Positions 33,392-41,837 of a stretch of DNA of 64,000 nt are shown here, piece by piece; the first letter of the stretch is position 1, and every line of letters starts with the position of its first letter. Position numbers and translations under genes: made by a program. Under the pieces are notes generated by a model, which was not told where the DNA came from, did not search any database, and saw nothing but the letters and a program-made list of their open reading frames with translations. The stretch is from an uncultured Anaeromassilibacillus sp. GTDB taxonomy: Bacteria; Bacillota; Clostridia; Oscillospirales; Acutalibacteraceae. The DNA lies in the NCBI GenBank assembly GCA_930987725.1, contig CAKNKY010000002.1, positions 1 through 64,000 on the forward strand, written 5' to 3'.

Positions 33392-35149
33392 TTGGAGTTT
33401 CAGTTTTATCTGCCCGTGCGCGTCGTGGCCGGGCCGCAGGCCGTGCGCCGCTGCGGGCCGCGCTTCGCCGCACTCGGAAAAAAATGCCTGATCGTCACGG
33501 GCCGCCACGCGGCGGCCGCCTGCGGTGCGCTCGGCGACGTCACCGAGGCGCTGCGCGAAAACGGCGTGTCGTGGGAATTGTTTGACGAGGTGGGCGAAAA
33601 CCCGCTTCTCAGCGACTGCGTGCGCGCTGCCGCGCTGTGCCGTGCGTGCGGCGCATCGTTTGTCGTGGGCATCGGCGGCGGCTCGCCGATGGATGCGGCC
33701 AAGGCGATCGCTCTGCTGGCCGCCAACCCGCAGATCACGGGCGACGATCTCTACACCGCCGCCGACCGGCATCCGGCGCTGCCCATCGCCCTCGTGGGCA
33801 CCACGAGCGGCACCGGCAGCGAGGTGAGCGCCGCTGCCGTGCTCACCGATTCCACGGGCCGCAAGAAGTCCGTGAAGGGCGACGATCTCTATGCCGCCTT
33901 CGCCGCCGCGGACGCCAAATATACCTTCACGCTCAGCCGTGCCGCCACGATCTCTACGGGGCTCGACGCGCTCTGCCACGCGATGGAGGGCTATCTTTCG
34001 CCGAAGTGCGATCCGATCTCCGCCGGCTTCGCGGAGCTCTGCCTGCCGGATCTGTGGAATAATCTGCTCGCGCTGTGGCAGGGCGAAGCGCTCACCGAGG
34101 CGCGCCACCGCGCGCTCTACGGCGCGTCCATCCAGGCCGGGTTCGTGCTGAACACGGTGGGCACCTCGTTCCCGCACCCGCTGGGCTACGTGCTCACGGA
34201 GCGGTTCGGCGTGCCGCACGGCCGCGCCTGCGCCGCCTTTGCCGCCTCGCTGCTCGATCTCGCGCTGGAGCGCGGCGAGGAGCGGGCAGAACGCTTCCTG
34301 CAGGTGATCGGCGCGGAGCGCCAGCTCTTTGTCCGCGTCATGGACAGCCTCGCGGGCTGCGGCGATCTCCGCCTTTCGGAGGAGGAGATCGCGTCGCTGC
34401 GGACGAGGCTCACGAAGGTGAAAAACTACGCAAACGTGCCCGGCGGCTTCGACGAGGACCAGGCGCTCGCGCTGCTGCGGCGTCTGTTCGGCACGCAGAC
34501 GCGCATCTATCTCGTGCGCCACTGCGAATCGACGGGGAACAGCGACCACATCTTCCAGGGCCGCGTGGACTGCGGCGTGAGCGAGAACGGCCAAAAGCAG
34601 CTCGATCTGCTCAGCGTGCGGCTGCGCAACGTGAAGCTGGACGCGATGGTGTCCAGCCCGCTTTCCCGCGCCGTGCGCACGGCGGAGGCCGTGAACCGCT
34701 TCCACCACCTGCCGGTGGAGACGTGCGCGGATCTCATCGAGATCGACGGCGGCGGCTACGACGGCCTCCACTGGGAGGACCTGCCCGCCCGCTTCCCGGA
34801 GCAGAACGAAAACTGGTATCATCACCCGGCCCGCTTCGAGGCGCCGGACGGCGAGACGATGAAGCAGGTGTATGACCGCGTGTGGCGCGGCCTGCTGCAC
34901 GTGGTGGAGACGCACCGCGGGCAGACGGTGTGCGTCGTCTCCCACGGGTGCGCGCTGCGCAATCTGCTGTGTCGCCTGCTGTACGGGACGATCGACCGGC
35001 TCGGCGACACGCCCTGGTGCGAAAATACGGGCGTGACCATCGTCGATTTCGCGTCGGACAACACGGCCCGCATCCGCCTGCTGGACGACGCCTCCCACCT
35101 CACGCCGGAGACGGCGTCGCTGCCGAAGCAGCCGTGGTGGGGCGCATGA
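33392..35149 (+). CDS. Iron-containing alcohol dehydrogenase fused to a histidine phosphatase
   Basis: 585 residues in one frame. Residues 1-370 are a group III Fe-alcohol dehydrogenase: GIGGGSPMDAAKAIALLA (NAD binding), TTSGTGSEVS, and metal-ligand region LDALCHAMEGYLS with FPHPLGYVLTERFGVPHG. Residues 375-585 are a histidine phosphatase (phosphoglycerate-mutase-like): catalytic YLVRHCESTGNSDHIFQGR, ISS-type SSPLSRAVRTAEAV and the second histidine in CVVSHGCALRNLL. The join has no frameshift or internal ribosome site that I can see. The start is TTG behind AAAGGAGGC. The dehydrogenase could act on an aldehyde or sugar phosphate that the phosphatase then processes; the substrate is unknown. 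Confidence 0.92.
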   Translation: MEFQFYLPVRVVAGPQAVRRCGPRFAALGKKCLIVTGRHAAAACGALGDVTEALRENGVSWELFDEVGENPLLSDCVRAAALCRACGASFVVGIGGGSPMDAAKAIALLAANPQITGDDLYTAADRHPALPIALVGTTSGTGSEVSAAAVLTDSTGRKKSVKGDDLYAAFAAADAKYTFTLSRAATISTGLDALCHAMEGYLSPKCDPISAGFAELCLPDLWNNLLALWQGEALTEARHRALYGASIQAGFVLNTVGTSFPHPLGYVLTERFGVPHGRACAAFAASLLDLALERGEERAERFLQVIGAERQLFVRVMDSLAGCGDLRLSEEEIASLRTRLTKVKNYANVPGGFDEDQALALLRRLFGTQTRIYLVRHCESTGNSDHIFQGRVDCGVSENGQKQLDLLSVRLRNVKLDAMVSSPLSRAVRTAEAVNRFHHLPVETCADLIEIDGGGYDGLHWEDLPARFPEQNENWYHHPARFEAPDGETMKQVYDRVWRGLLHVVETHRGQTVCVVSHGCALRNLLCRLLYGTIDRLGDTPWCENTGVTIVDFASDNTARIRLLDDASHLTPETASLPKQPWWGA

Positions 35150-35592
35150 AGATTCTGGCTGTCGATCTGGGCAAGGCGCGCACCGGCCTCGCCCTGTGCG
35201 ACGAAGGGGAGATCCTCGCCAGCCCGGCGGGTGTCATCACGCAGTATAACCGGGAAAAGCTCGTGGGCGAGGTCGCGCAGAAGGCTCGCGAGCTCGGCGC
35301 GCGGGAGATCGTGGTGGGCCTGCCGCGCAACATGGACGGCTCCGAGGGCGAGAGCGCCCGCGGCGCGCGGGAGTTCGCCGCCGCTCTGCAGGAGGCCGCT
35401 GGCCTTCCCGTGACGATGCGCGACGAGCGGCTCACCACCGTGACGGCGCACGGCTACCTGAACGAGACGAACACGCGCGGGAAGAAGCGCAAGGCAGTCG
35501 TGGACGCCGTGGCCGCCGTGGTTATCCTGGAGGAATATCTGGCGTTCCGCCGCCGGCGCGCCGCACTGCGGCCGGAGGAGGAACAGGACTGA
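35146..35592 (+). CDS. ruvX: Putative Holliday junction resolvase RuvX (YqgF)
   Basis: 148-residue RNase H-fold protein. It opens with the typical MKILAVDLGKARTGLALCD (catalytic Asp about 6) and continues with VVGLPRNMDGSEGESA and DERLTTVTAH with acidic residues at the active site, ending with KAVVDAVAAVVILEEYL (catalytic Asp). Family roles are 16S rRNA 5' maturation and possibly junction cleavage. It starts within the stop codon of the upstream fusion gene (ATGA). Confidence 0.93.
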   Translation: MKILAVDLGKARTGLALCDEGEILASPAGVITQYNREKLVGEVAQKARELGAREIVVGLPRNMDGSEGESARGAREFAAALQEAAGLPVTMRDERLTTVTAHGYLNETNTRGKKRKAVVDAVAAVVILEEYLAFRRRRAALRPEEEQD

Positions 35593-35632
35593 AACAAGAC
35601 GCCGCCCCAGGGGCGGCAGAGGGAGGAACAGC

Positions 35633-36643
35633 ATGAGAACTGTCACATTGGGAAAAACCGGCATCACCGTAAACAAAAACGGGTTCGGCGCGCTGCCGAT
35701 CCAGCGCGTCTCCCACGAGGAGGCCGCGCTGCTGCTGCGCAAGGCGTATGACAACGGCATCCGCTATTTTGACACCGCCCGCGGCTACACGGACAGTGAG
35801 GAAAAGATCGGCGAGGCGCTCAGCGATGTCCGCCAGAACCTTTTCCTCGCCACGAAGACGCCTTCCCACACCGTAGAGGGCTTCTGGAACGACCTCGAAA
35901 CGAGCCTGCGCCTGCTGCGCACCGATTACATCGACGTCTATCAGTTCCACAATCCGCCGTTCTGCCCCAAGCCGGGAGACGGCACGGGTCTCTATGAGGC
36001 GATGGAGGAGGCCAAGCGGCAGGGGAAGATCCGCTTCATCGCCATCACGAACCACCGCCTGCCTCTGGCGCGCGAGGCCGTGGAATCCGGCCTTTACGAT
36101 GTGCTGCAGTTCCCGTTCAGCTATCTGGCCAGTGAGAAGGATCAGGAGCTCGTGCACCTGTGCGCTGAGAAGAACGTGGGCTTTGTGGCCATGAAGGCGC
36201 TCTCCGGCGGCCTCATCACGAATTCTGCGGCCGCCTATGCCGCCCTCGCGGAGTATGAGAACGTGCTGCCCATCTGGGGCGTTCAGCGGGAGCGCGAGCT
36301 CGATGAATTCCTCTCCTATCAGGAGAACGAGCCGCAGCTCACCGGCGAACTGCGCGACGTGATTGAGAAGGACCGCAGGGAGCTGGCCGGCAGCTTCTGC
36401 CGCGGCTGCGGCTATTGCCTGCCCTGCCCTGCCGGCATCGATATTCCGACGGCGGCGCGTATGTCGCTGCTGCTGCGCCGGTCGCCCACGGCGAACCTGC
36501 TCACGCCGGAATCGCAGGAGAAGATGAAGCGCGTGGAAAACTGCATCCACTGCAACCACTGCGCCAACCATTGCCCCTACGGCCTCGACACGCCCTCGCT
36601 CCTCGCGGAAAACTATGAGGATTACAAGACGTTCCTCCCGTAA
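35633..36643 (+). CDS. Aldo/keto reductase with C-terminal 4Fe-4S domain
   Basis: 336 residues. The TIM-barrel reductase has FGALPIQRVS, YFDTARGYTDSEEKIGEAL (Asp/Tyr of the catalytic set) and LFLATKTP (Lys). The last 90 residues carry two cysteine motifs, CRGCGYCLPCPAGIDIP and CIHCNHCANHCPYGLDTP, of a ferredoxin-like domain. This architecture is common in anaerobes and probably couples carbonyl reduction to Fe-S electron transfer. The start is ATG behind GGGAGGAAC, 40 bp after ruvX. Confidence 0.92.
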   Translation: MRTVTLGKTGITVNKNGFGALPIQRVSHEEAALLLRKAYDNGIRYFDTARGYTDSEEKIGEALSDVRQNLFLATKTPSHTVEGFWNDLETSLRLLRTDYIDVYQFHNPPFCPKPGDGTGLYEAMEEAKRQGKIRFIAITNHRLPLAREAVESGLYDVLQFPFSYLASEKDQELVHLCAEKNVGFVAMKALSGGLITNSAAAYAALAEYENVLPIWGVQRERELDEFLSYQENEPQLTGELRDVIEKDRRELAGSFCRGCGYCLPCPAGIDIPTAARMSLLLRRSPTANLLTPESQEKMKRVENCIHCNHCANHCPYGLDTPSLLAENYEDYKTFLP

Positions 36644-36652
36644 CCGCCAGTT

Positions 36653-37043
36653 GCAGTAAAGTTTTTGGTCAAGCTTTTTTCAAAAAGGTTGCGGGGCGCG
36701 GGGTGGAACCCCGCAGTGCCGCGAAGCGGCAGGGAAAACGGCCAGCAGAGAGGGGCCCGAAGGCCCCAAATCTGCGGCGGGAGCGCGCACACAGCCCCGG
36801 CTCCTGCCGGGCACAGTAAAGTTTTTGGTCAAGCTTTTTTCAAAAAGCTTGCAGGGGGCGGGGGGCAGAGCCCCCTGAGTGCCGTGAAGCGGCAGGGAAA
36901 ACAGCCAGCAGAGAGGGGCCCGAAGGCCCCGAATCCGCGGCGGGAGCGCGCACTCAGCCCCGGCTCCTGCCCGGTACAATAAAGTTTTTGGCCAAACTTT
37001 TTTCAAAAAGCTTGCGGGGCACGGGGTGGAACCCCGCAGCGCC
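36653..37043 (+). repeat. Tandem 161-163-bp repeat, 2.4 copies, with AAAGTTTTTGGTCAAGC core
   Basis: Copies start at 36653, 36814 and 36977 (the last partial). Each opens with AAAGTTTTTGGTCAAGCTTT and a CTTTTT-TC-AAAAAG stem, then a G-rich hairpin, then CGAAGCGGCAGGGAAAACGG-type and GGGGCCCGAAGGCCCC segments. The G-rich hairpin is GCGGGGT/ACCCCGC in copies 1 and 3 but GGGGGC/GCCCCC in copy 2, so both arms changed together. No ORF is shared. A fourth core copy is at 26.87 kb on the other strand. Confidence 0.82.
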
Positions 37044-37092
37044 GCAGAAAAAACCGCGCAGACCCCTTTTCAGGGCCTGCGCGGTTTCATTT
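37044..37092 (-). terminator. Terminator of the kinase/nucleotidyltransferase operon
   Basis: On the minus strand AAACCGCGCAGGCCC and GGGTCTGCGCGGTTTTTT form a stem ending in six T residues, about 25 bp after the kinase stop codon. Confidence 0.85.
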
Positions 37093-37114
37093 TGTCAGGC
37101 GTGTGCCTTTGCCT

Positions 37115-38194
37115 TCAGGAAAGCCGCATCTGCTCCCAGTTCTTTTCCATGTCGGAGACGAGCTTGAACTGCGTGCGGCAGCGGTCCAGGTTCTGGCCGG
37201 GGCGCTGAATGCGGAAGTAGGTGTCGCCCTCGAGGTAGTCCGTGAGGAAGCGGATGCCGCACTCGAGCGTCATCAGCTTTGCGCCCCAGGGCAGGAAAGC
37301 GATCTCCTCCGCCGTGAGCGAGCCGCCGGAGCCCTCCAGGAACCCGGCGGCGCAGGCCCGGTACAGCTCGAGGTCAAACGAAACCTTCGAGAGATCGCGC
37401 TCGTCCTCCTCGCAGTGGTTCGCGCCGGAACGGATCGCGTCGCCGAAATCAAAGATCGAGAACCCCGGCATCACGGTGTCGAGGTCGATCACGCACACGG
37501 CGCGGCGCGTCTCGCTGTCAAAGAGCACATTGCTCAGCTTCGTGTCGTTGTGCGTCACGCGCAGCGGCAGCCTTCCCTCGCGCCAGGCGCGCAGCGCCTC
37601 GCCGCAGTCGTGCTCCCGCGCGGCCGCAAAGCGGATCTCCTCGCCCACCTCCTGCGCGCGGCCCAGCGGGTCGCGGCGGACGGCGTCAAAGAGGGCGCTC
37701 AGGCGGCGTTCCGTGTCGTGAAAATGGGGAATCGTCTCGGCCAGCGTGTCGGCCGGGTAGCCGTCCAGCATCCGCTGGAAGCGGCCGAAGGCGCGGCCCG
37801 CCTCGGCAAACGTTTCGGGGGAATCGATCGTCTCCATGCTCAGGCTGTGGTCATGGTAGACGTACACGCGCCAGGCGGCGCCGTCCGCATCCGTAAAATA
37901 GGGCTTTCCGTCCGTTGTGGGCAGGAAGCGCAGTGTTTCGCGCTCCGGGTCGCCGCCCGATTGGCGGATGGAGCGCCGCAGCCAGTGCGTGACGGACGTC
38001 ACGTTCGCCATCACCTCGTCCGGGTGGGGGAAAACGGCGGGGTTCAGCCGCTGCACGAGCCTGCGGAATCCCGGCCCCTCCGCCAGGAAGGTGTCGTTGA
38101 TGTGGCCGGTCCCGCAGCGCGACACGGAGATGCCCGGTCCCTCCAGCCCGAAGGCCGCCAGCGCCTGCGGGAGCCTCTGTTCCGCCGCGCTCAT
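37115..38194 (-). CDS. Aminoglycoside-phosphotransferase-fold sugar kinase (NahK-like)
   Basis: 359 residues, the length of N-acetylhexosamine 1-kinase. The kinase fold shows the N-terminal GTGHINDTFL segment, the catalytic HNDTKLSNVLFD loop (Brenner motif) and CVIDLDTVMPG with the metal-binding aspartate. The GKPYFTDADGAAWRVYVYH segment is typical of this subgroup. It should phosphorylate a hexosamine or related sugar at C1. It overlaps the nucleotidyltransferase gene by 4 bp, which fits a kinase plus nucleotide-sugar salvage route. A generic choline/homoserine-type kinase is the alternative. The ORF-track extension upstream is an overlap artefact. Confidence 0.82.
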   Translation of the reverse strand: MSAAEQRLPQALAAFGLEGPGISVSRCGTGHINDTFLAEGPGFRRLVQRLNPAVFPHPDEVMANVTSVTHWLRRSIRQSGGDPERETLRFLPTTDGKPYFTDADGAAWRVYVYHDHSLSMETIDSPETFAEAGRAFGRFQRMLDGYPADTLAETIPHFHDTERRLSALFDAVRRDPLGRAQEVGEEIRFAAAREHDCGEALRAWREGRLPLRVTHNDTKLSNVLFDSETRRAVCVIDLDTVMPGFSIFDFGDAIRSGANHCEEDERDLSKVSFDLELYRACAAGFLEGSGGSLTAEEIAFLPWGAKLMTLECGIRFLTDYLEGDTYFRIQRPGQNLDRCRTQFKLVSDMEKNWEQMRLS

Positions 38195-39114
38195 GCCCAG
38201 AGCTCCTCCGGGTAAAGCCCGGCTGCCGTCATGGCGGCGATCGCCTGCACCACGGCGGGCTTGTCCTCGCGGTAGGTCACGCCGTACCACTTGTCGGCGC
38301 TGCGCAGCACCTTCACGCGGGCCTTGCCCTCCTCGAGCAGCTGCGTCACCACGCTGGGCAGGAAGTATTCGCCCTTGAGCGGGTTTTCCGACTCCGCCCG
38401 GCGCAGGAAGGCCGGGAAGCGCGCCTCCGCCTCCGTGAGGAAGCTGTGCGTGAAGCCCCACAGGTTCATCGAGACGATCGCCCCGCCCGGCAGGCTCTGC
38501 CAGGTGCGGCCGCCATCCTCCGTGAAGCGGGCGTTCTCGCCGTCCTTTTCGATGTTCGTGTGCTCCGTGACGCGCACGAGGAAGCCGTCTGCATCCTCCT
38601 CGCACACGCCGCGGGAAACCTGGCCGTGCTCCGTCACGGTGTTGCCCAGGCGGTAGCCCACCATGGCGAACTCATAGCAGCCCGGCCGGTCGGGGTGATC
38701 GGCGAGGTATTGATAAATCCGGCGGAACGATTCGGCGCCGTAGTAGTCGTCCGCGTTGATCACGGCGAAGGGCCCCTCCACCTCGCGGCGCGCGGCCAGA
38801 ACGGCATGGCAGGTGCCCCAGGGCTTTTCGCGCCCCTGCGGCACGGAAAAGCCTTCCGGCAAGTCTGAAAGCTCCTGGAAGGCATAACGCACGTCCATGT
38901 GGTGGGCGAGCCTGTCGCCGATGGAGGCGCGGAAAGCGCCCTCGTTTTCGCGCTTGATGACGAACACCACCGTGTCGAACCCGGCGCGGTGCGCGTCATA
39001 CAGCGAATAGTCGATGATGAGCTGCTGGTGGCTGCCCACCGGATCGAGCTGCTTGAGCCCGCCGTAGCGGCTGCCCATGCCGGCTGCCATCACAACAAGA
39101 ACCGGCTTGTGCAT
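38191..39114 (-). CDS. Sugar nucleotidyltransferase
   Basis: 307 residues with a Rossmann-like nucleotidyltransferase fold. The signature VVMAAGMGSRYGGLKQLDPVG binds the nucleotide phosphate, and VINADDYYG carries the metal-binding aspartate (about 110). It should convert a sugar-1-phosphate and NTP (UTP likely) to the nucleotide sugar; the sugar made by the overlapping NahK-like kinase is the natural candidate. No phosphorylase or epimerase for the galacto/lacto-N-biose route is nearby. It is the first gene of the two-gene operon. Confidence 0.85.
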   Translation of the reverse strand: MHKPVLVVMAAGMGSRYGGLKQLDPVGSHQQLIIDYSLYDAHRAGFDTVVFVIKRENEGAFRASIGDRLAHHMDVRYAFQELSDLPEGFSVPQGREKPWGTCHAVLAARREVEGPFAVINADDYYGAESFRRIYQYLADHPDRPGCYEFAMVGYRLGNTVTEHGQVSRGVCEEDADGFLVRVTEHTNIEKDGENARFTEDGGRTWQSLPGGAIVSMNLWGFTHSFLTEAEARFPAFLRRAESENPLKGEYFLPSVVTQLLEEGKARVKVLRSADKWYGVTYREDKPAVVQAIAAMTAAGLYPEELWA

Positions 39115-39177
39115 GGTGCATTCTTCCTTTCACGCAGGGGGCGGCGCCGCATTTTGCCGCGCGCGCCGCCCGCCTGA

Positions 39178-40053
39178 TCAATATTTGTTTTCGGCCATAA
39201 AGAACAGGGCCATGGTGCCGGGGCCGGAATGCGCGCCGATCACGGGGCCGATCATGTTGATGTAAACCTTCGTGCCGGGGAACTTTTCGCGCACCTGGTC
39301 GGCGACATATTCCGCATCCTCCTGGCAGTCGCCGTGGCTAATGAACACCGTCTTGGCGTTTTCCAGCTTTGCGGTGGTGCTCATGTGCTTCACGAGCGCG
39401 TCAAGCGACTGGCGGCGTCCGCGCACCTTCTCCATGGGAATGAGGTGGCCCTCGTCGTCCACGTGCAGCACCGGCTTAATGCCCAGCATGGTGCCGAAGA
39501 ACGCCGCCGTGCCGCTCACGCGGCCTCCGCGCTTGAGGTGGTTGAGGTCGTCCACGGTGAACCAGTGCGCCAGGTGGTTGCGGTTGTCCTCCACCCATTT
39601 TTCGAGCTCATGAATCGAAAGGCCGGCGCGCTTCTGCTGCACGGCGTAATACACGAGCAGCGCCTCTCCCATGGAAGCGGCCAGCGTGTCCACCACCACG
39701 ACTTCGCGCTCCGGGTAGCGGGCGCGCAGTTCCTGGGCGGCCATGCAGGCGCTGTTGTAGGTGCCGGAAAGGCCGGAGGAAAACGCCATGTAGAAGATGT
39801 CCTCGCCGCCCTCCAGGATGGGGGCGAACAGATCGAGGAACGTGGCCGTGTTGATCTGGTTGGTGGTGCACGTTTCGCCGGCGCGGATGCGGCGGTAAAA
39901 CTCCTTGGCACTCATGTCGTGCTCGTCGGGGTAATTGTGATAAACCTTGCCGTTCATGACAAATTCCATGGGGATGATCTGCACGCCCAGCTCCTGGATC
40001 ATGGCCGGGGTGAAATCACAGTTGGAATCCGAGATAATTCTGTATTCGCTCAT
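39178..40053 (-). CDS. DegV family fatty-acid-binding protein
   Basis: 291 residues. DegV domains bind a fatty acid and act as the FakB partner of a fatty-acid kinase. The signature SDSNCDFTPAMIQELGVQIIPM opens the protein, the acyl-binding core is around YMAFSSGLSGTYNSA (about 95), and HLKRGGRVSGTAAFFGTMLGIKP closes the pocket. No fakA is nearby. The start is ATG 40053 behind GAGAGG. Confidence 0.94.
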   Translation of the reverse strand: MSEYRIISDSNCDFTPAMIQELGVQIIPMEFVMNGKVYHNYPDEHDMSAKEFYRRIRAGETCTTNQINTATFLDLFAPILEGGEDIFYMAFSSGLSGTYNSACMAAQELRARYPEREVVVVDTLAASMGEALLVYYAVQQKRAGLSIHELEKWVEDNRNHLAHWFTVDDLNHLKRGGRVSGTAAFFGTMLGIKPVLHVDDEGHLIPMEKVRGRRQSLDALVKHMSTTAKLENAKTVFISHGDCQEDAEYVADQVREKFPGTKVYINMIGPVIGAHSGPGTMALFFMAENKY

Positions 40054-40100
40054 CAAAAACACCTCTCAAACGTAAAGTTCGCGGCTGCGATACTTTTTTT

Positions 40101-40129
40101 ATTATAGCCTTTTTTTGGGGGGCTGTCCA
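40101..40129 (-). promoter_or_regulatory. Promoter of degV
   Basis: TGGACA, 17 bp, TATAAT on the minus strand, about 50 bp before the degV start. Confidence 0.7.
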
Positions 40130-40139
40130 CCGCCGGAAG

Positions 40140-40182
40140 GCAGAAAAAGCCCCCGCAGGGGAAAAATCTCCTGCGGGGGCGT
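40140..40182 (-). terminator. Terminator downstream of the 6S-like RNA
   Basis: GCCCCCGCAGG and CCTGCGGGGGC pair around an AT-rich loop, followed by TTTTT on the minus strand. It lies after the T run of the 6S-like RNA and before the degV promoter. Confidence 0.8.
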
Positions 40183-40190
40183 CTGTTCTG

Positions 40191-40388
40191 AAAAAACCCG
40201 CCTGGCCGTATTGTGCAAGAATAACCTGCCTACGATGAGCAGGTGGGTGCCCGCCCAACGGGTTCACGCTCCCTTCCTCCGGCAAAGCCGGGAGGTCTGC
40301 AATCCACCGCCGGAGCTAAGCTCCCGAATAAAAATTGTAGGGTTATCTGTCGCACAGGTCCGCGAACCAGGCAGGCTGCGAAAGCGGG
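40191..40388 (-). ncRNA. ssrS: 6S RNA candidate (SsrS)
   Basis: A 198-base segment between the DUF1292 stop and the degV promoter. On the minus strand its ends pair (AACCCGC with GCGGGTT, CCTGG with CCAGG), then TGTGC with GCACA and AGATAACC with GGTTATTCT, making a long closing rod. Inside is a large asymmetric bubble with a small GGAGC-TTA-GCTCC hairpin on one side, topped by CCTCCCGGCTTTGCCGGAGG. Length, rod shape and central bubble are those of 6S RNA, which binds housekeeping RNA polymerase in stationary phase. The RNA ends in TTTTTT. The call is structural; I did not match it to a covariance model. Confidence 0.65.
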
Positions 40389-40389
40389 T

Positions 40390-40692
40390 TTATTCCTCGC
40401 TGTCTTCCCCTTCCTCGAACATCTCGTCAAAGCGGCGTTCGAACTCGGCGGAAAGACGGTTGATCAGCTCCTCGTCCTCGACTTCGGCGAGCTGCTGTTC
40501 GCCATCCTCGTCGATGGCCTCGAAAATGTAATAGCCCTCCGAGTCCAGCTCTTCCTGCGGGTCCTCGAAGGTGGGCAGCAGCGCATAGAAAACACCGTCG
40601 TCATTTTCAATGACGTCGAGGATTTCAAACTCGTGTTCCTGGCCGTCTTCGTCGACTAGCGTGAGCAAATCCGCGCTGAAATCTTCATTCAT
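40390..40692 (-). CDS. DUF1292 family acidic protein (YrzB-like)
   Basis: 100 residues, very acidic, with the core LLTLVDEDGQEHEFEILDVIEN near the N-terminus and GYYIFEAIDEDGEQQL in the middle. DUF1292 proteins are conserved in Firmicutes and usually sit beside ruvX; here ruvX is 5 kb away on the other strand. Function is unknown. The start is ATG 40692 behind GGAAGGGG; the long ORF-track N-terminus runs through the promoter area. The 6S-like RNA begins about two bases after its stop codon, so the two may share a transcript. Confidence 0.9.
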   Translation of the reverse strand: MNEDFSADLLTLVDEDGQEHEFEILDVIENDDGVFYALLPTFEDPQEELDSEGYYIFEAIDEDGEQQLAEVEDEELINRLSAEFERRFDEMFEEGEDSEE

Positions 40693-40794
40693 AAAAGATC
40701 GCCCCTTCCTGTGAACTCTTTCGTATGTATTGTACATGCGATCCGGGAGGAAGTCAACTGGAAAATCGGAGAAAGTGAGAAGAAACAAAAATTT

Positions 40795-40855
40795 TTCACT
40801 ATCTTAAATTTTTTATTGAAAAGTGCTTGACAAATGCGAAAAAAACCTGTATATT
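40795..40855 (+). promoter_or_regulatory. Strong promoter with AT-rich UP-like element for the large ncRNA
   Basis: A perfect TTGACA (40827) and TATATT (40850) are separated by 17 bp. The preceding 32 bases are almost purely A and T (tracts AAATTTTTT and AAAAATTTTT), like the UP elements of rRNA promoters. This is among the closest matches to consensus in the window. Confidence 0.85.
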
Positions 40856-41837
40856 AGAATCACAGAAAGGGAAGAGAAAAGGAAGCAGGAACCCACAGAA
40901 AAAAGGAAGGCTGAGGAAGTTTCCTGAATGTTCTTTTCCGAAGCAGGATTTGTTCTTTCTTTCATTTGGCTTTGAAAACCTTTTCGGCAGTACGTTTTCC
41001 CGAGGGGGAAAGAGGAACCAAAGGGGAAAAGCAGAGAGGAAAGGGCGAAACGGAGAGAAAGCGAAGAACCGGGAAGCTGCACAAAGGGATTTGGCAGAAA
41101 GGGAATCGGTTCAAAGGAAACGCTTTTGAAGGTTCGGGAAAGGAATGCGGGAGAAAGCATTCGGAAGAAGGGCTTTCGGAAAGCAGGAAGCTTGTGAAGA
41201 ATCCTTTTCAGGCAGTGGGAAAAGGAAGATCCTGCAGCGTATCTCTCACTTTTCGAATTAACGTGTGAATGAGAAAGGGGTGCAGTCCAATGGATGGGAA
41301 ACCGCAGCAGTATCTGGCAGGCGTGGCGTTGTTGGGCTGCGTCTGCTGAGATAAAATAGAATCGCATTTCCTCAAAAAAAGCGGTTGGCTTTTCGGGCAT
41401 GAAAAAGGGATCACAAAGGCGTAGAGGTACGTATTGTGAAAGAACCGAATGAACATCCTGGAGAGCGAAGCCGTAAATAGAAAGTTCAGAGAAAAGGACT
41501 GAGTCCAAAGAACAGTTTGATTTGAACCGAGACTTGAACGGAAAGTTCAGAAAGGGATGGAATTTTTTCCAGTGCAGTTTCTGAAGATGGGTTCAAGAAA
41601 ATATAGTTTGACAGAAACAGCGTGATCTATTTTCAAAAACCCTGTTTTTGCTTTTTTCAAAAGCATGAAGCGGATGTGCTTCATGAGACAAATGAATGAG
41701 CGGTAGATCTGGAAAATAGCTAAGCACGCAATACGTTCCTGAAAACTGTTTCTTAGGTGAAATCCCATGTGCTGAATGTTAACCCTTCTTGTTACAGAAG
41801 GTCGGATATGACCCCAAGCGCTGAATAATGCATGTTC

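Noticed and set aside
32252-35098. 948-codon minus-strand ORF
   Set aside because: Antisense of pyrK, pyrD and the dehydrogenase-phosphatase fusion.
36653-37043. Insertion sequence remnant
   Set aside because: No transposase frame, terminal inverted repeats or target duplication can be seen; only tandem hairpin-bearing copies.
40813-41508. 231-codon minus-strand ORF inside the large ncRNA
   Set aside because: Ser/Phe/Leu-rich because the other strand is purine-rich; no ribosome site or domain, and it ends inside the ncRNA promoter region.
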